Notes under the pieces: generated by a model
Told to the model about the DNA's origin: nothing
The model's database searches: none
The model's input: only the letters and a program-made list of their open reading frames with translations
Part shown: in pieces, positions 34,375 through 45,653 of the stretch
How the letters are laid out: each line of letters opens with the position of its first letter
How positions within the stretch are numbered: position 1 is the stretch's first letter
Translations under genes and position numbers: made by a program
NCBI GenBank assembly: GCA_027943335.1
Contig: BSBK01002801.1
Coordinates: forward strand, 146,001-210,000
Source of the DNA: Chamaecyparis obtusa
Lineage: Eukaryota > Streptophyta > Pinopsida > Cupressales > Cupressaceae
Reading direction: 5' to 3'
DNA: 64,000 nucleotides

Positions 34375-36460
34375 ACTTGTTTCAAAATGCTCCATCTATC
34401 AGGAAAATCTTGGTCTTTCCCAGCTTTCAGTTTTTCTTTAGTTTTTACATATCTCCCAGTTTGTTTTTGCATTTCTAGTTTTTAATAAGTCGATATGTAC
34501 ACCACTCAGCTCAAGCATCTGTATCCTATCAATGCTTAACACTTGGGGGTAATCAATGTTATATCTTATGGCCTCTAGTATATCTTAGACGTATCATATC
34601 CAGTCAGAGTCCTTTGAAGCTTCATTTGATTTAGTCAGGTCTGTCTCGTCTTTAGAAAGGATTTTGCATCTACAACAACAATCAAACACAAACTGAAATC
34701 AATCTGTGTTTTTCATGCTTTTATCTCCTTGTATGCTTACTGATTCACATTGAGATTTTTGCATATTGTGTCCCTTCGAGCCCTTCGATGATGTCCTTAA
34801 TAGGATTTAGAGAGTGATGACTAGGGGCATAATCTTTTCTTTGTCTTCTACTTGTATGTGAAAATTTAACTTTGAAAATTTTGGATTGAAATGGTGTCTG
34901 ACTGTAAGAGCCTCTATCTCGAATTGGATGGCCATGTGTACCTTGACCATTGATACCCGGATGATTCAAAGAAGTATTGATCTAACTATTATCTTTTTGA
35001 GTAATTTCTTTCTCCTACTGTGAAACGTGATCTTACCTAAGGATGTGAATGATAAAGGGTCACTCCGGGTAATTCACACTAGATTTAGAATGATCTCTTG
35101 ACTGTTTGATGTGTTTGCAATGCAAGGTGTATTCAGGTCATCACGACGTTTATGTTTTGATGCTTATAAAAATTGCTATATCAAAATGGACATGATATTT
35201 AGGTCATCCTGGTGTTTATGCCTTGGTGCTTATATCTAATTCGACATTCTGAAAATAAAATCAATATTCATATATCCATGGTTCTTGACCAGTGGGTGTT
35301 GTATTGATTCTTGCGCATACAAATCGATATTCATATGTCTATGGTTTCATAGCTAGTGGGCATTGTATTGATTTATCCAGTTACCTAAAAGTTCAATGAT
35401 GATAACAAATCGACACATGATCAGTGACTAGGTCCTAGGTCTTAGGTTGCATTTTATTTTGCATGTCTCTTTTCATTTTGCATGTTGCATGATCTCACAA
35501 TGGCTAAACGAACTTCAATGCTTAAACAATTCTTCAAATCGCATCTTCAAATCTAACAAGAGTTGAATCTCACATGAAGGTTCCTCCAATGAAATAGCAA
35601 GTAGAATCCTTTTTAGGGATCAAAATTCAAATATGAGATCATTCATATTATTAACTACTTGCATATTCGACCTTCAATTATCATAGAAATCCATAATTCA
35701 ACTTAACTGATTATCTTACATCAAACTATCAAAATTTCAAAATTTCAACCATGGTCAACTCATGGTCAAACCTAGTCAAACTTGATTGTCTGGACCTCCA
35801 AACGATGCAGAATGCATTCTCGAATGTGCTTAACCACTTCTCAAATCAATTAACGTGCTTCTAAACTATCAACGCTGACTTTTCTTGTCAGATTTCAATT
35901 TTAATCCTTAAGGAGGCATGGTATTGCACATCATTCAAAGTCTGTAAATCAAATTCTATCAATCTTTCCTCAATAATCAAGACAACAACCATGTCTAGTT
36001 ATTGATTCATCAAAAAACCTCATCGCTCGGGGCAAATCTATCATCACTTGGGGCATATCAGATTCATCAAGATCCATATCAATCTGGTATTCTCCTAATC
36101 TTGTAAACTGTATTAGTTTTTGCAACCATCGGATCATAGTGTTCTTTCCTTGGTTCTTTGGCAACTGAAGGATTCAGATGTGATACCTGCTAGTTTTGCT
36201 AAGACAATCGAGTCTAGAACCGATCACTCACTTCTTTGCAATCCTAAGGTTTGAAATCAGACATTTTGACACTTTTTTGCAATCATAGGTTCATTTGTTG
36301 TTATAGTGAACATTATCTTTGGTCATTCAAGACATATTATCTCCATATCAAATCAATATCAATCAACTTCTGTCTCATATCAATTATCAATTTTGAATCA
36401 GTTTCATATCTCTATCAAACACAGACTATCTTTGAACCACTGTGCTTTGCACAGTAATTC
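34375..36460 (+). other. 3' non-coding region of element C
   Basis: No recognisable protein. Two diverged tandem duplications are visible at about 35127-35240 (phrase AGGTCATC...GTTTATG...GCTTATA) and 35262-35396 (phrase ATTCATAT...ATGG...GTATTGATT). The rest is AT-rich, unique-looking sequence leading to the polypurine tract. Confidence 0.6.
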
Positions 36461-36474
36461 AAAGAGGGGCAAAA
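36461..36474 (+). other. Polypurine tract of element C
   Basis: AAAGAGGGGCAAAA directly before the 3' LTR, identical to E at 61545-61558. Confidence 0.88.
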
Positions 36475-37727
36475 TGTAATACCTCAAAAATGGGCTATAA
36501 GTTCATTAATCTTCTATATCAACAATTCAAACAAAATCGACATCAAAGTCCTAATATAAGGCACATCTAAACATCATTGAATCATAATTGATTATCTTAA
36601 ATTCAAGATCGAGGAATATTCCTAGCAATATTCCTAATTATCTTAATTATCTTTAATTTAATGATTATTTGGCAATAAATCACATTTATCCTAAGTTTGA
36701 TTAATTGAATATTTTCATATTTAATTAATTAGATTTAATATCTTGCCACTTAATTATGTAATTAAATTTAATTCTATCTATTATTAATTATATTATTTAA
36801 TTTTGACAATAAATCCAATATCCTATGAATAATTGATTAAATTTTTATTTAATTAATTAAAGCAAGTTGTCATTATTTAATAAAAGTTTGATTAAATAAT
36901 TGATTAACCCATAAATCAATTATTTATTTTCAAAAATCAGTTAAGTTGAACATAAATCACTTTATTTATTTAATTAATTCATAATTATTATGCACATTCA
37001 AAAGAAACAGTTAAACTCTAAATTAGAAAATCAATGCAAAGTGTTGACTTTTTAGAACTCAACATCCTTTTTGAGTTTTAAAGTTCATCTAAACTTCTAA
37101 TTTGAGTTAAAAAGTTGTTTTTGCATGATTTGCATATTTTTGTGAATTAAATTATCTTTATTATCAGATAACTCAAAAATCAAGCTGAGTTCATTTGAGT
37201 GATTTATGACTTTTTTCCATGCACCTCCAAAGCCTTGGATTTTTATAAAATTAAAGCCTCAGCTCATCTCAAAGCATCTCATATTTTTGCACAATCACGT
37301 TGGAGAATTGGAATTTGGAGAATCAAAGCTTATTGCGAATCAAGGCTATTGTGAGATCAACTTGTTTTTTTTACATTCATTTAGATTCTTTTTCATATCA
37401 TTGTTAGATTATTTTAGCAGATCAATTTCATATAGATTAGATTTCATATCAAATTTTTATCATTCTTATTGCATAGAAAATCCAAAAAAATAGCTTAATT
37501 GCATTCAATTCATATCTAGATCAATTGCATTTAAATCTTTCATTTAGGTGTCATCTAGGTCACTGATCTCGATAACAATCTGAGAACATCAATCTCGCAC
37601 CTATTAGAAGGCAGTAAATCACTTGGTTAGATTAGATCTCAATTTTGCACGATTTTGATTATAGCTAACCTCTAATATTTTATTGAAGTGTTGTGTCTAC
37701 AGATCAAGTACAAAATACACACACACA
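36475..37727 (+). repeat. 3' LTR of element C (1253 bp)
   Basis: Starts TGTAATACCTC and ends ACACACA. I counted roughly 48 substitutions against the 5' LTR plus a few indels. Confidence 0.92.
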
Positions 37728-37732
37728 GCAGT
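37728..37732. repeat. Target-site duplication of element C, right copy
   Basis: gcagt, one base different from the left copy gcagc at 26629-26633. Confidence 0.8.
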
Positions 37733-38229
37733 ATAACATTAGCATAAAACATGATCATATCCAAATGAAGGAAGGAGCTCTCCTTTTATAAGAAATGAGG
37801 TGAAATGGACCATTGAGATTAAGAGGCAAAAGACTTAATCAATGGTGGAGAAAAAAATGGAAGCTTGATCCTTGTGCACAAATATCCTCCAATGAAAAAA
37901 TAGGAGTTAACTTTTGTGTCCATATGAGACAAAAAGTATTTTTTTCCCTTTTTATAAAATAAGAATGATGCTTTATTTGTGCAACTTAGGATAAAAGGAA
38001 AAGTGGGGCTTTTATTTAATAAAAGGGGAGGAAATATTCCTTTTAATTAAATAAAGACTTTAGGATAAGATGGTTAGCCCATGAAAAATAATTGAAAATC
38101 ATGAAATTAGGATTTGATCAAGAAATTGATAGTGTTGAAAAATATTGATTATTGATAAAACTGATTCAGAGATAAATAAATCAAATAAATGGGGCCCAAA
38201 GTCTAGGCGACCATTTTTGGGTGCATACA
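37733..38229 (-). repeat. 5' LTR of element D, outer half, with promoter
   Basis: Continuation of the LTR interrupted at 26633. Reads TGTATGCACC from 38229 inward. The likely D promoter TATAAAA lies at 37790-37784 on the minus strand, so insertion of C cut the D LTR downstream of its TATA box. Any D transcript would now enter C antisense. Confidence 0.9.
37784..37790 (-). promoter_or_regulatory. TATA box in element D 5' LTR
   Basis: The minus strand reads TATAAAAGGAG; also kept in the 3' LTR. Confidence 0.55.
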
Positions 38230-38441
38230 CTTATAATTATTTTTTATAATTAACTGTTAAAATATAAATTATTTATTATTTTTATTTTTATTTATACATA
38301 AAATATTATTTATTTATTATTATTATAATTACTTAATAATATAATTATTAATTAGAGTATATAAATGTTTTTAATTAACTATTAAAATAAACATCTAAGA
38401 TCCTTTAATATTTTAATTTCTATTAATATGTTAAGCATCAC
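38230..38441. other. AT-rich spacer with right duplication of element D
   Basis: Begins with cttat (38230-38234), the right duplication of D. The rest is almost only A and T with many TTATTTATTA words and no gene. Confidence 0.8.
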
Positions 38442-38453
38442 TTATTTATTATG
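38442..38453. repeat. Target-site duplication of the LINE insertion, left copy
   Basis: ttatttattatg, repeated exactly at 40123-40134. It is followed by eight T, the complement of a poly-A tail. Confidence 0.85.
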
Positions 38454-40122
38454 TTTTTTTTATTATAGGAAAATAGGTTTAAATGGGACCAGAAACCCAA
38501 TACAATTAGATTTTTAGCTAGGGTTGAAACCCTCATACAAAGAGCTAGTTAAAGATAGAACATAGACAAACTACAACCAACCAACAACAAGACATAGCCA
38601 AGTTTTGATCGACACTCAAAACCCTTTACAAATAACTAAATTCCAAATTGAAGATACTAAACCACTTTTTTCACCTTCTAACTACCACAAACACCCTTGA
38701 CCAAAGATTGGGAGATGTCAAAATATTTTAGAAAACCCCTCTTCCTTCTATGCAGAACCTTCCATGATATATCATCCTCTAAAGGAGAAGAGCAAGGGGA
38801 TGCAAGAGAAAAAAATAGCAAGGGTTGAAAAGGAGAAAACACAACCACATTCTCACACTTGTTGGTAACAATAGGCTTAGAAGTTGATGAACCAACAATA
38901 GCTATCAATGGCAGACCAAGGGAGGTTGTCAATGATAGACAAGCAGTGTTTGTCAATGATGAACCACCAGCAATGGGAAAATCTACAACAACCATACCCA
39001 AATCCATGTGCTTATGGGATACAATAGGCTCTATAGGCAATGTCTCAATAGGACCATTCAAATTCGCTTCCCCAAAATTGTCATCAACATTACCTACAAT
39101 AAGATGCTCACAAAGAGCATTTGTCCACCAAGTAGCATTACTACGATGAGATTTTGACAATCTATGGCTAGATGACCTATAGAAAAACATTTCCTACAAT
39201 GAAAAGGAAGACCCTTATAATCAAGAACCTAAGACCAAGGTCTATCTACAACCATCAAGACAACTTCTCCAATAAGATCTTGTGAGATGTCAATATCCAC
39301 AATAATGTGAACAATAGTAGGATACTCATAGATAAGAGAAGAATCATTAACCAAAACAAACCTACCAAAAACATTACCAATAGATTCAAAACAAGACTTA
39401 GTCAAAAACTAAAGATGCAAATAAGTAAGTCTAACCAAAGTAGGGACAATACTAATACATATAGTAAGAGGGTTGAAGGAAGAGAGCCAAGGCCTAAGAG
39501 AAAGTGAATGCTTTCCCCACAACCAAATACATTCTTCCAACAACTGAGCCATGTCCTCATTATTTTGAAAAGAATTCACAAAAAACCTAGATAGTAGTAG
39601 GATAAAGCTCAATCCGATCTTCAAAAATGGACCTCCAAGAATCCAAAATCCATTTATGCAAATCAAGAAGGGAAGGCCATATACAACTTCTCCCCACAAA
39701 TAATAGTAGGGATTAAATAAGAACAACATAAGGGCTTACCCCTAAGAGATGGATGACTAGGAGAAAAAGAAAGGATTTCACCACAAGAAGAGACAACCAC
39801 CTTAGCAAAGGAGAGAAAAGTTGGGAAAGAAGCAGGATCATTTGCCTACAGTGAGCCAGATCCCAATGGTGGGAAATATGTCACATCAAGGGAGACACCA
39901 TTCATAGGTAGTGATCCAAAAGATAAAGCACCAAAACATAGTGAACCAGCAATGGTTATCAACAACGAACCAGCAATGGCCATCAACGGTGAACTAGCCA
40001 AGGGTCATCAATGGTGAATCGGCAACAAGCAGAAAATTGAAAGATGGAAAGCCAATGATTAACAATCTAGAAACTAATGACAAACTAGAAAGAATCAATG
40101 GAAAACTAGGAGAAAATCCTAT
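38454..40122 (-). mobile_element. LINE-type (non-LTR) insertion carrying only an ORF1-like gene
   Basis: A 1669-bp insertion read right to left. It ends in A8 (38461-38454), is flanked by a 12-bp duplication, and contains an ORF1-type gene with a zinc knuckle but no endonuclease or RT. The 3' end just before the tail has GGGTTTCAACCC, an inverted repeat. Target duplication plus poly-A is the signature of target-primed reverse transcription. It is either an internally deleted LINE copy or a half-LINE analogous to mammalian HAL1. Confidence 0.82.
38678..39760 (-). pseudogene. LINE ORF1-like protein: DUF4283-type domain plus CCHC zinc knuckle
   Basis: Minus strand. 39729-39409 gives the DUF4283-like part (FVNSFQNNEDMAQLLEECIW, then SLRPWLSSFNP and PTLVRLTYLHL). 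The frame passes a stop and continues ESIGNVFGRFV and VDIDISQDLIGEV, then a second stop after RPWS. The zinc knuckle HCRKCFSIGHLAIDC (CX2CX4HX4C, all four ligands present) is near 39200-39150. After a frameshift the C-terminal tail runs from KSHRSNATWWTN to the stop at 38678. This protein would bind element RNA. At least two stops and one or more frameshifts make it non-functional. Confidence 0.82.
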
Positions 40123-40134
40123 TTATTTATTATG
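40123..40134. repeat. Target-site duplication of the LINE insertion, right copy
   Basis: ttatttattatg, identical to 38442-38453. Confidence 0.85.
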
Positions 40135-42212
40135 CTAATTATTAAATTATAAAAAATATAACTTAATTATATTACATAATATTCTACATTATTTGTATCG
40201 TCATCACCTATAGTGATGTCATCTGCAAATTCAAAATTACGGTCCCCCCTCTTGGATGTCCACCCATCCCTAAAACTCCATGGAACAATGAAATTTACAA
40301 AGTTTATAGACATCCAAAAATCCCTTTCTAAAAAAACACTATGTCACTACTTATGAGCCTTATATTTTCTTATTCTTCTTTTCATAGTTGAAACTTGGAG
40401 ACTCTAGCCATTTTTTTTATAATTCTTATATAATATGTATGCATATTGTCAATGAAAGAATTTGAATTTTGTTATTTTGTTTATCGATTCTCATATGAAA
40501 TCTCAATTCAAATTTAATGTTATATATTAAGCTTTTACAATGTCTATAATGAATGATTTATCAATATTATAATATGAATATTTGAAATTTCGAGGTATAT
40601 TTTAAAAATTCCTTTAATCTTTAATAGTCAATCCAAATTGCCCCCTAAAAAAAGGCCCAAAAGTACTCTCCATACAGTAAATGCATCTCATCGTCCCCTA
40701 TCATCCCTTTCCTCAAAACTTGTGGGAGCATAGATTGTAGATGGTCTACATCCTAACCTAACAGTCTCTAAAACTTAGGACTTGCCTCAAACTAGGACTA
40801 GTAAAAATCCCTTAAAATGACTACCAAGTGTCCTTATATAGAACAGCCAATAGGGCACATGGCCATGAGAGAGGAGATTGGATAACCTTGTTTTTGTAAA
40901 GAACACTCATGATGTTGACTTCATGAAATCCAAAAACTATGCACCAAAATTATTCTTTGGAAATACACCTACAAGCATAAATGATGGATCCACTTCTTAC
41001 TCGCCGTTGTGTTGATGGTCAATGGTATCAAGATCCATGCATATCTAAAGGAGTTCCCATGAAATCTACTAAAACATTACCTAATAAATGGCATGAATAT
41101 TTAGGTTCAGCAATTTCATTCATTGTAATAAATTAGGGCATGGGCACAATGCCACTTAATCAGCCCAATTATCAAAATTCTATTGCACATTATTTCCTAT
41201 AACTAATTACATTATTTGTAAGGTTGTCATTTTTTCCTTCAATTGTTGATATAATTCATGATGCAAGTTAAACCACAAACAAACTATGGGTTTTTCATCC
41301 ACATTTTTCAGTTTGACCATAAAGTACTTGTTTTTAGACTTTTCAAATAAATTTTGTTTTAACAGTGGATCAATTAAGCTTCAAATTTACATTTAGAGAT
41401 TTAAATTTTTCAAAACTAACCAAATATTTGATCATTTAGCATGGCTCAATGCCAATCATTCTTCAAAACATGTGTGTTCCATTCTCATCCAAATAAAAGA
41501 AATATAATTATGGAAAATGGCATGTGCCATGATAGCTCATATGGCCTCAAAGGCCTTAATTTGGTTTTGATAGTTGAAGCTTCTAACCCTTTACCATGCA
41601 CAGATCCTGCCCCTACCCCGTTGAAAGTTGCCACCTACTAAACCCTGCTCTAGTTATAAATAAAAAATAAAAAATGGTTTGGGTGCACTAGAGAGAAATG
41701 CAACATTTTATTTTATTTATTTGTTGTGTTATAGAGGGATGCATCCCTACCCCCTGAGACATTTCAAATATGGAGGGTCATTAAGGGACATTCCCAAGCC
41801 ATCCCTTAAATTGACAAAATGAGGAAATGTCCTAGAATACTTTCTAAAATCATGGACAAAAGGATATGCATAAGCTATGCCTAGCCATCCCCAAGGTGGT
41901 TGGGGGCATCTCAGACATCCCTTAACCATCCTAGGGATGCCTAGACATCCCCTGCACAAAAACATATTTTTAATGTTTAAAAATAATCATTCATAACATA
42001 AAAAGAGATTATTAAATATTGGAGTCTCTCCTCATTATTAGCTGATGGAACGGGAATATTTTGGGAAATCAAGTATCAAAGATCTAATCAACTTCCAGAG
42101 AAAGGAACTCTATTGTGCACACTATTCCCACCTTCCCAGACCTACCCATAAATGGCACTTGAAATTATGCCCTCATCTTTTCAACAAGAGAATGGATAGC
42201 TAGTTCATTTGA

Positions 42213-42216
<4 letters not shown>

Positions 42217-42256
<40 letters not shown>
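42217..42256. repeat. (CT)20 microsatellite
   Basis: Uninterrupted 40-bp CT run. Confidence 0.97.
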
Positions 42257-42257
<1 letters not shown>

Positions 42258-42583
42258 ACATAGTTTATTTGGTATGAACTTTAAAAATAATTTTTCAGCA
42301 TTTTAAGTATCCTAAATAATTTGATTAATTTTTTTTAAAAAATCTTTGGGTTCTCCAGGTTTTCCAAGTCAATCATGGGCCTATTTTTTTGTATTATTAT
42401 TATAATTTTGTGTTTGGGAAATTGCTGGAGGCGGGAGAATAACCCATGACATCCATATTTCATATTTTATGTTCATTGTCGCCTGAGTCTATTAATTAAC
42501 CCCTTTAAATAAATCACTATTTTTCCATCGCTCAAGCCTGAGGGTTGCGATTTGATTGGGAGTGATCTAATTGTTATATAGGC

Positions 42584-42586
<3 letters not shown>

Positions 42587-42660
<74 letters not shown>
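42587..42660. repeat. (TA)37 microsatellite
   Basis: Uninterrupted 74-bp TA run, able to extrude as a cruciform and likely to vary in length. Confidence 0.97.
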
Positions 42661-42667
<7 letters not shown>

Positions 42668-44000
42668 TATTATAAGGCTACTATGTATGCACAGTCTATC
42701 ATCAATAAAGAGAAGCACTTTTGATTGGACTAGTTATAGAATATGAGAATAACGAAAGAAGATAAAAAAAAGATATAAATTCATTAAAAGAACATTGCAT
42801 CTAAGGTCATAGATTCTGTCATGCCTCTAATCCTCATCTTAATATATGAAAAATTACTCTTCTTATCTTGTCTCAAGAAAATAAATTAATGCAAATTACT
42901 ATTAGATGCATAAATTAAGTTCCCAATTGATCACCCCTCAATTGGTTTCAAACTACGCTATTACAAGAAAAGGGAAAACTAATCTTGATTCATGAGCCTT
43001 ACAAATTATCAACTCTTGTTCACATTGATGAGAATTATTGGAATATCACACCTTGATTAAAGGCAAAAGCATATCTTGGTTCTAATTTGCAACTTTGATA
43101 ATATCAGAGTTGCGCAATGGAAGTCTAGAATTGTGAAATAGATCTTAATAAAAAGTTTTGAATACCAAACCATTTTCTATTGAAAGTCATCTTGAACAAT
43201 CTCTCAATGTTCATCCCAATGCAAAATTGCACATGGACAAGTAATCTTGAGAAATACTGAGTGTCATGCCCCTACCATCACAAGATAGATTGCAACCTTT
43301 ATCCCATCCAAATTGTAACCCTAGACTTGAGTAATGGAATAAAGCAGTGATTCTAGTAAGGGGTTGATTAACAGACTCAGGTAACAATGATCAAACATAA
43401 AAATAAAATTTGAAATATGGATAAATTATGGATTATTCTCCTTCCTCCTATAAATTCTCTACACAAAAATATAATCATAATAATAACAATAAAATATTAA
43501 ACTATATTTAAGACCAACACCAGCAAATAAAGGGATGTTTCCTTTGAGCATGAAAATTTATATAAGGAGGGAATCATCAAAGGGGGGAATCATCAATTCA
43601 GAAATTCATTTAGTCACAAATAATAAATAGAAATCAGATCATCAATCATTAGTTTGGAAATAAATAATTATTCTCAGAGAGAAGCAATGAAGAGTGATGA
43701 CTCATTTCTTATGAAGATGTGTGACTTTCCATGATTGAAGATATAAAAGAGGAGATCAATTTAATGGAGAAGGGGGGAGTGGGAAAACAAGATTTTAATT
43801 TATAATCAGAAGTCCAGGTCTTATTTGAACAATAAGGAAGTGATGAGGATTTCAATGGATGTCTCTTTTTAAAATGATGTGCCTCCTCAATAAAAGCATA
43901 AAAGCATAAAATGGATGGAATGATCAAGGAATAAATAACCCTACTATGGTTCATTGTGGTAAATGGTATTGTTGATGGCTTGGTTCCTCAAGTTCAAAAG

Positions 44001-45551
44001 TGTTGGTGTAATTAAATATTCCTAATTACATTTTACTTAATCTTATGTAGGATAATGCATTGCATAGTAGTTTTTCATTGAGACACCTAGGATTTTGCAC
44101 CTTAATTAATTACATGGTGTAGGAAAAATTCCACTTTGGGTGTGAGATTCACCTTTAGTGCACATATCACATTATCATCCTCATCCTATGGCACATACTT
44201 TATTGCATAATGGAGGATGATCCACATTTGGTGGACATGTGATTACACCTTGCATAGGTGATAGCTTATCAGCTCCTTATCATTCTCTCTTATCATCTTT
44301 CCTATATAAGGAGGCCTATTATGTACATTTTAATTCAATTCATTGGATCAATCAATAAATCAATATTTGCATCATACAAGTCTATTTTTGTTCATATCAT
44401 CTCTCTTGTATTTGTGTTATTCTTTAACCTCTAGATCCTTGGTTCAATCTTTTCAATTTGTAAATTCTTACAAAAAGATGTGTATGTGCATGTGTATCTA
44501 CATCTGCATGTGTCTGTGTATCTATCTATGTATCTATGTACTTATTATTGATTATTTTATCAACAATAGAGATTGTGTTATCTCTGATGATGCCTAGGTT
44601 CTATTCTGTGATGTTCCTTCAATTTTGGTTTATTTTTGTGCTTCTTGTGTTGTGGTTCATAGCCTTATATTATGAAAGCATTTCATATGTTGTGGAGACT
44701 TCTTCGTATTTCCCTTATTTATATTTGTACATATTATATGAGATATTGTTTTCTTCATGTCGAAGTCTTCATCATATTCTCTGACAATTTACCTTGCCAC
44801 GCATGTCCTATTGACATCTATGTGGTGCTGATGGTGCTCTCTATGTTGGAAATTCCATATTGAGGTATCTTATGTAGCATCGACAGTTCATATTTTGTGT
44901 CATTATGAATATGAAGCATTTTCATTCCCTTCACGGTGAAAACATTGGTTGTGTGTCACTCAGGACATTCATTATGAGTGTTGTTTGATTTTTCCAGTGA
45001 ATATAAGGAGGTTTTAATGGAACGAACATTGTCATGGGTGATTACTCATTCTAGTCTACTCGCATTTCTTTGGTCTTTTGTATTTTCTCTTCAGCAACAA
45101 AGTTCTTTCAGAACTATTTTTCAAATTGTTTTAATTATTATTATTACAGAGATCTAGAATATTGTGTATTGAATTTTTAGCAAACGTTATATGTATCTAC
45201 TCTATGAGTGAACCATATATTCATATAGTTATTTTTTTTATGATTCATGCTATCTTTGTATCTCATTTATTATGTTGATGTTCGATCAATGTGTGATCAT
45301 TCAGCAGATCTTGTTTTAATCTCATTCAAATTGAACTCAAGCTTATTGAGTGTCTAGTTGTGACATCAATTAGGAGAAATATTTTGTATTTGACATTGAA
45401 CCTAAATAAAGGCATCATCTATTTTTTGGGTTGGGTTGTTTCCCTCGGAGAGGAGGGTTTTTCCTAGGATAACTCTTGTGTTATCTGATTGCTTTTGAAT
45501 TGTGTTTTTATTTGTTGCAATATTATATATTCTGGTTCAATAAATTTAACA
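44001..45551 (+). repeat. 5' LTR of Copia element B (1551 bp)
   Basis: Starts TGTTGGTGTAATT and ends AATTTAACA directly before the primer site. Has a TATA box near 44303. A CATGTGTATCTA-like simple repeat lies at 44478-44540. No second copy is in the window, so the left boundary rests on the TG start and Copia-like appearance. Confidence 0.8.
44302..44310 (+). promoter_or_regulatory. TATA box in element B LTR
   Basis: CTATATAAG, followed by a transcription-start-like region within the LTR. Confidence 0.5.
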
Positions 45552-45563
45552 TGGTATCAAAGT
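45552..45563 (+). other. Primer binding site of element B (initiator tRNA-Met type)
   Basis: TGGTATCAAAGT, starting at the first base after the LTR. The plant Copia consensus is TGGTATCAGAGC, complementary to the initiator tRNA-Met 3' end, so two bases differ. Confidence 0.8.
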
Positions 45564-45653
45564 GGGTCTAAGGAAATGATCCAAGACTAGAAGTATTAAG
45601 TTATAATTTTATTATTTTCTCTACTTTTAGTTGGTTGTTTGCAGCTTGTGACA

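Larger units (their letters stand above)
26634..37727 (+). mobile_element. Element C: chimeric non-autonomous Tat-related LTR element nested in D
   Basis: An 11.1-kb element with LTRs 26634-27881 and 36475-37727, a perfect tRNA-Lys(CUU) primer site and a polypurine tract identical to that of E. Inside are a leader, a fused ORF (gag start plus the D-type Ser/Pro ORF), and two hairpin-repeat clusters. Between the clusters lies an integrase C-terminal remnant of Tat type, and a 2-kb 3' region follows. Protease, RT and the integrase core are absent. LTRs differ by roughly 4% plus two or three indels, younger than its host D, as the nesting requires. Confidence 0.93.
16939..38229 (-). mobile_element. 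Element D: non-autonomous Tat-related LTR element, interrupted by element C
   Basis: Orientation is minus: primer site at 26105-26122 next to the right LTR, polypurine tract at 17942-17956 next to the left LTR. LTRs are about 1.0 kb each, roughly 5% different by eye. The right one is split by element C at 26634-37727. A perfect cttat duplication flanks the whole. The 8.2-kb internal region carries a long leader, one long Ser/Pro-rich ORF (23475-20863), then non-coding DNA with hairpin repeats. No protease, RT or integrase is visible, so mobility must have come from a related element. Confidence 0.92.
40135..44000. other. Gene-free spacer before the Copia element
   Basis: No convincing coding region. 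It contains a CCATCCC/GGGATG-rich stretch at 41730-41960, two microsatellites, and otherwise AT-rich unique-looking DNA. The last five bases (aaaag, 43996-44000) would be the left target duplication of the Copia element, whose right copy is outside the window. Confidence 0.65.

Noticed and set aside
41730..41960. CCATCCC/GGGATG-rich stretch, with a faint echo at 16110-16160 (CATCCCCAAG)
   Set aside because: The shared words are too short to claim a repeat family, and I found no terminal inverted repeats or duplication.
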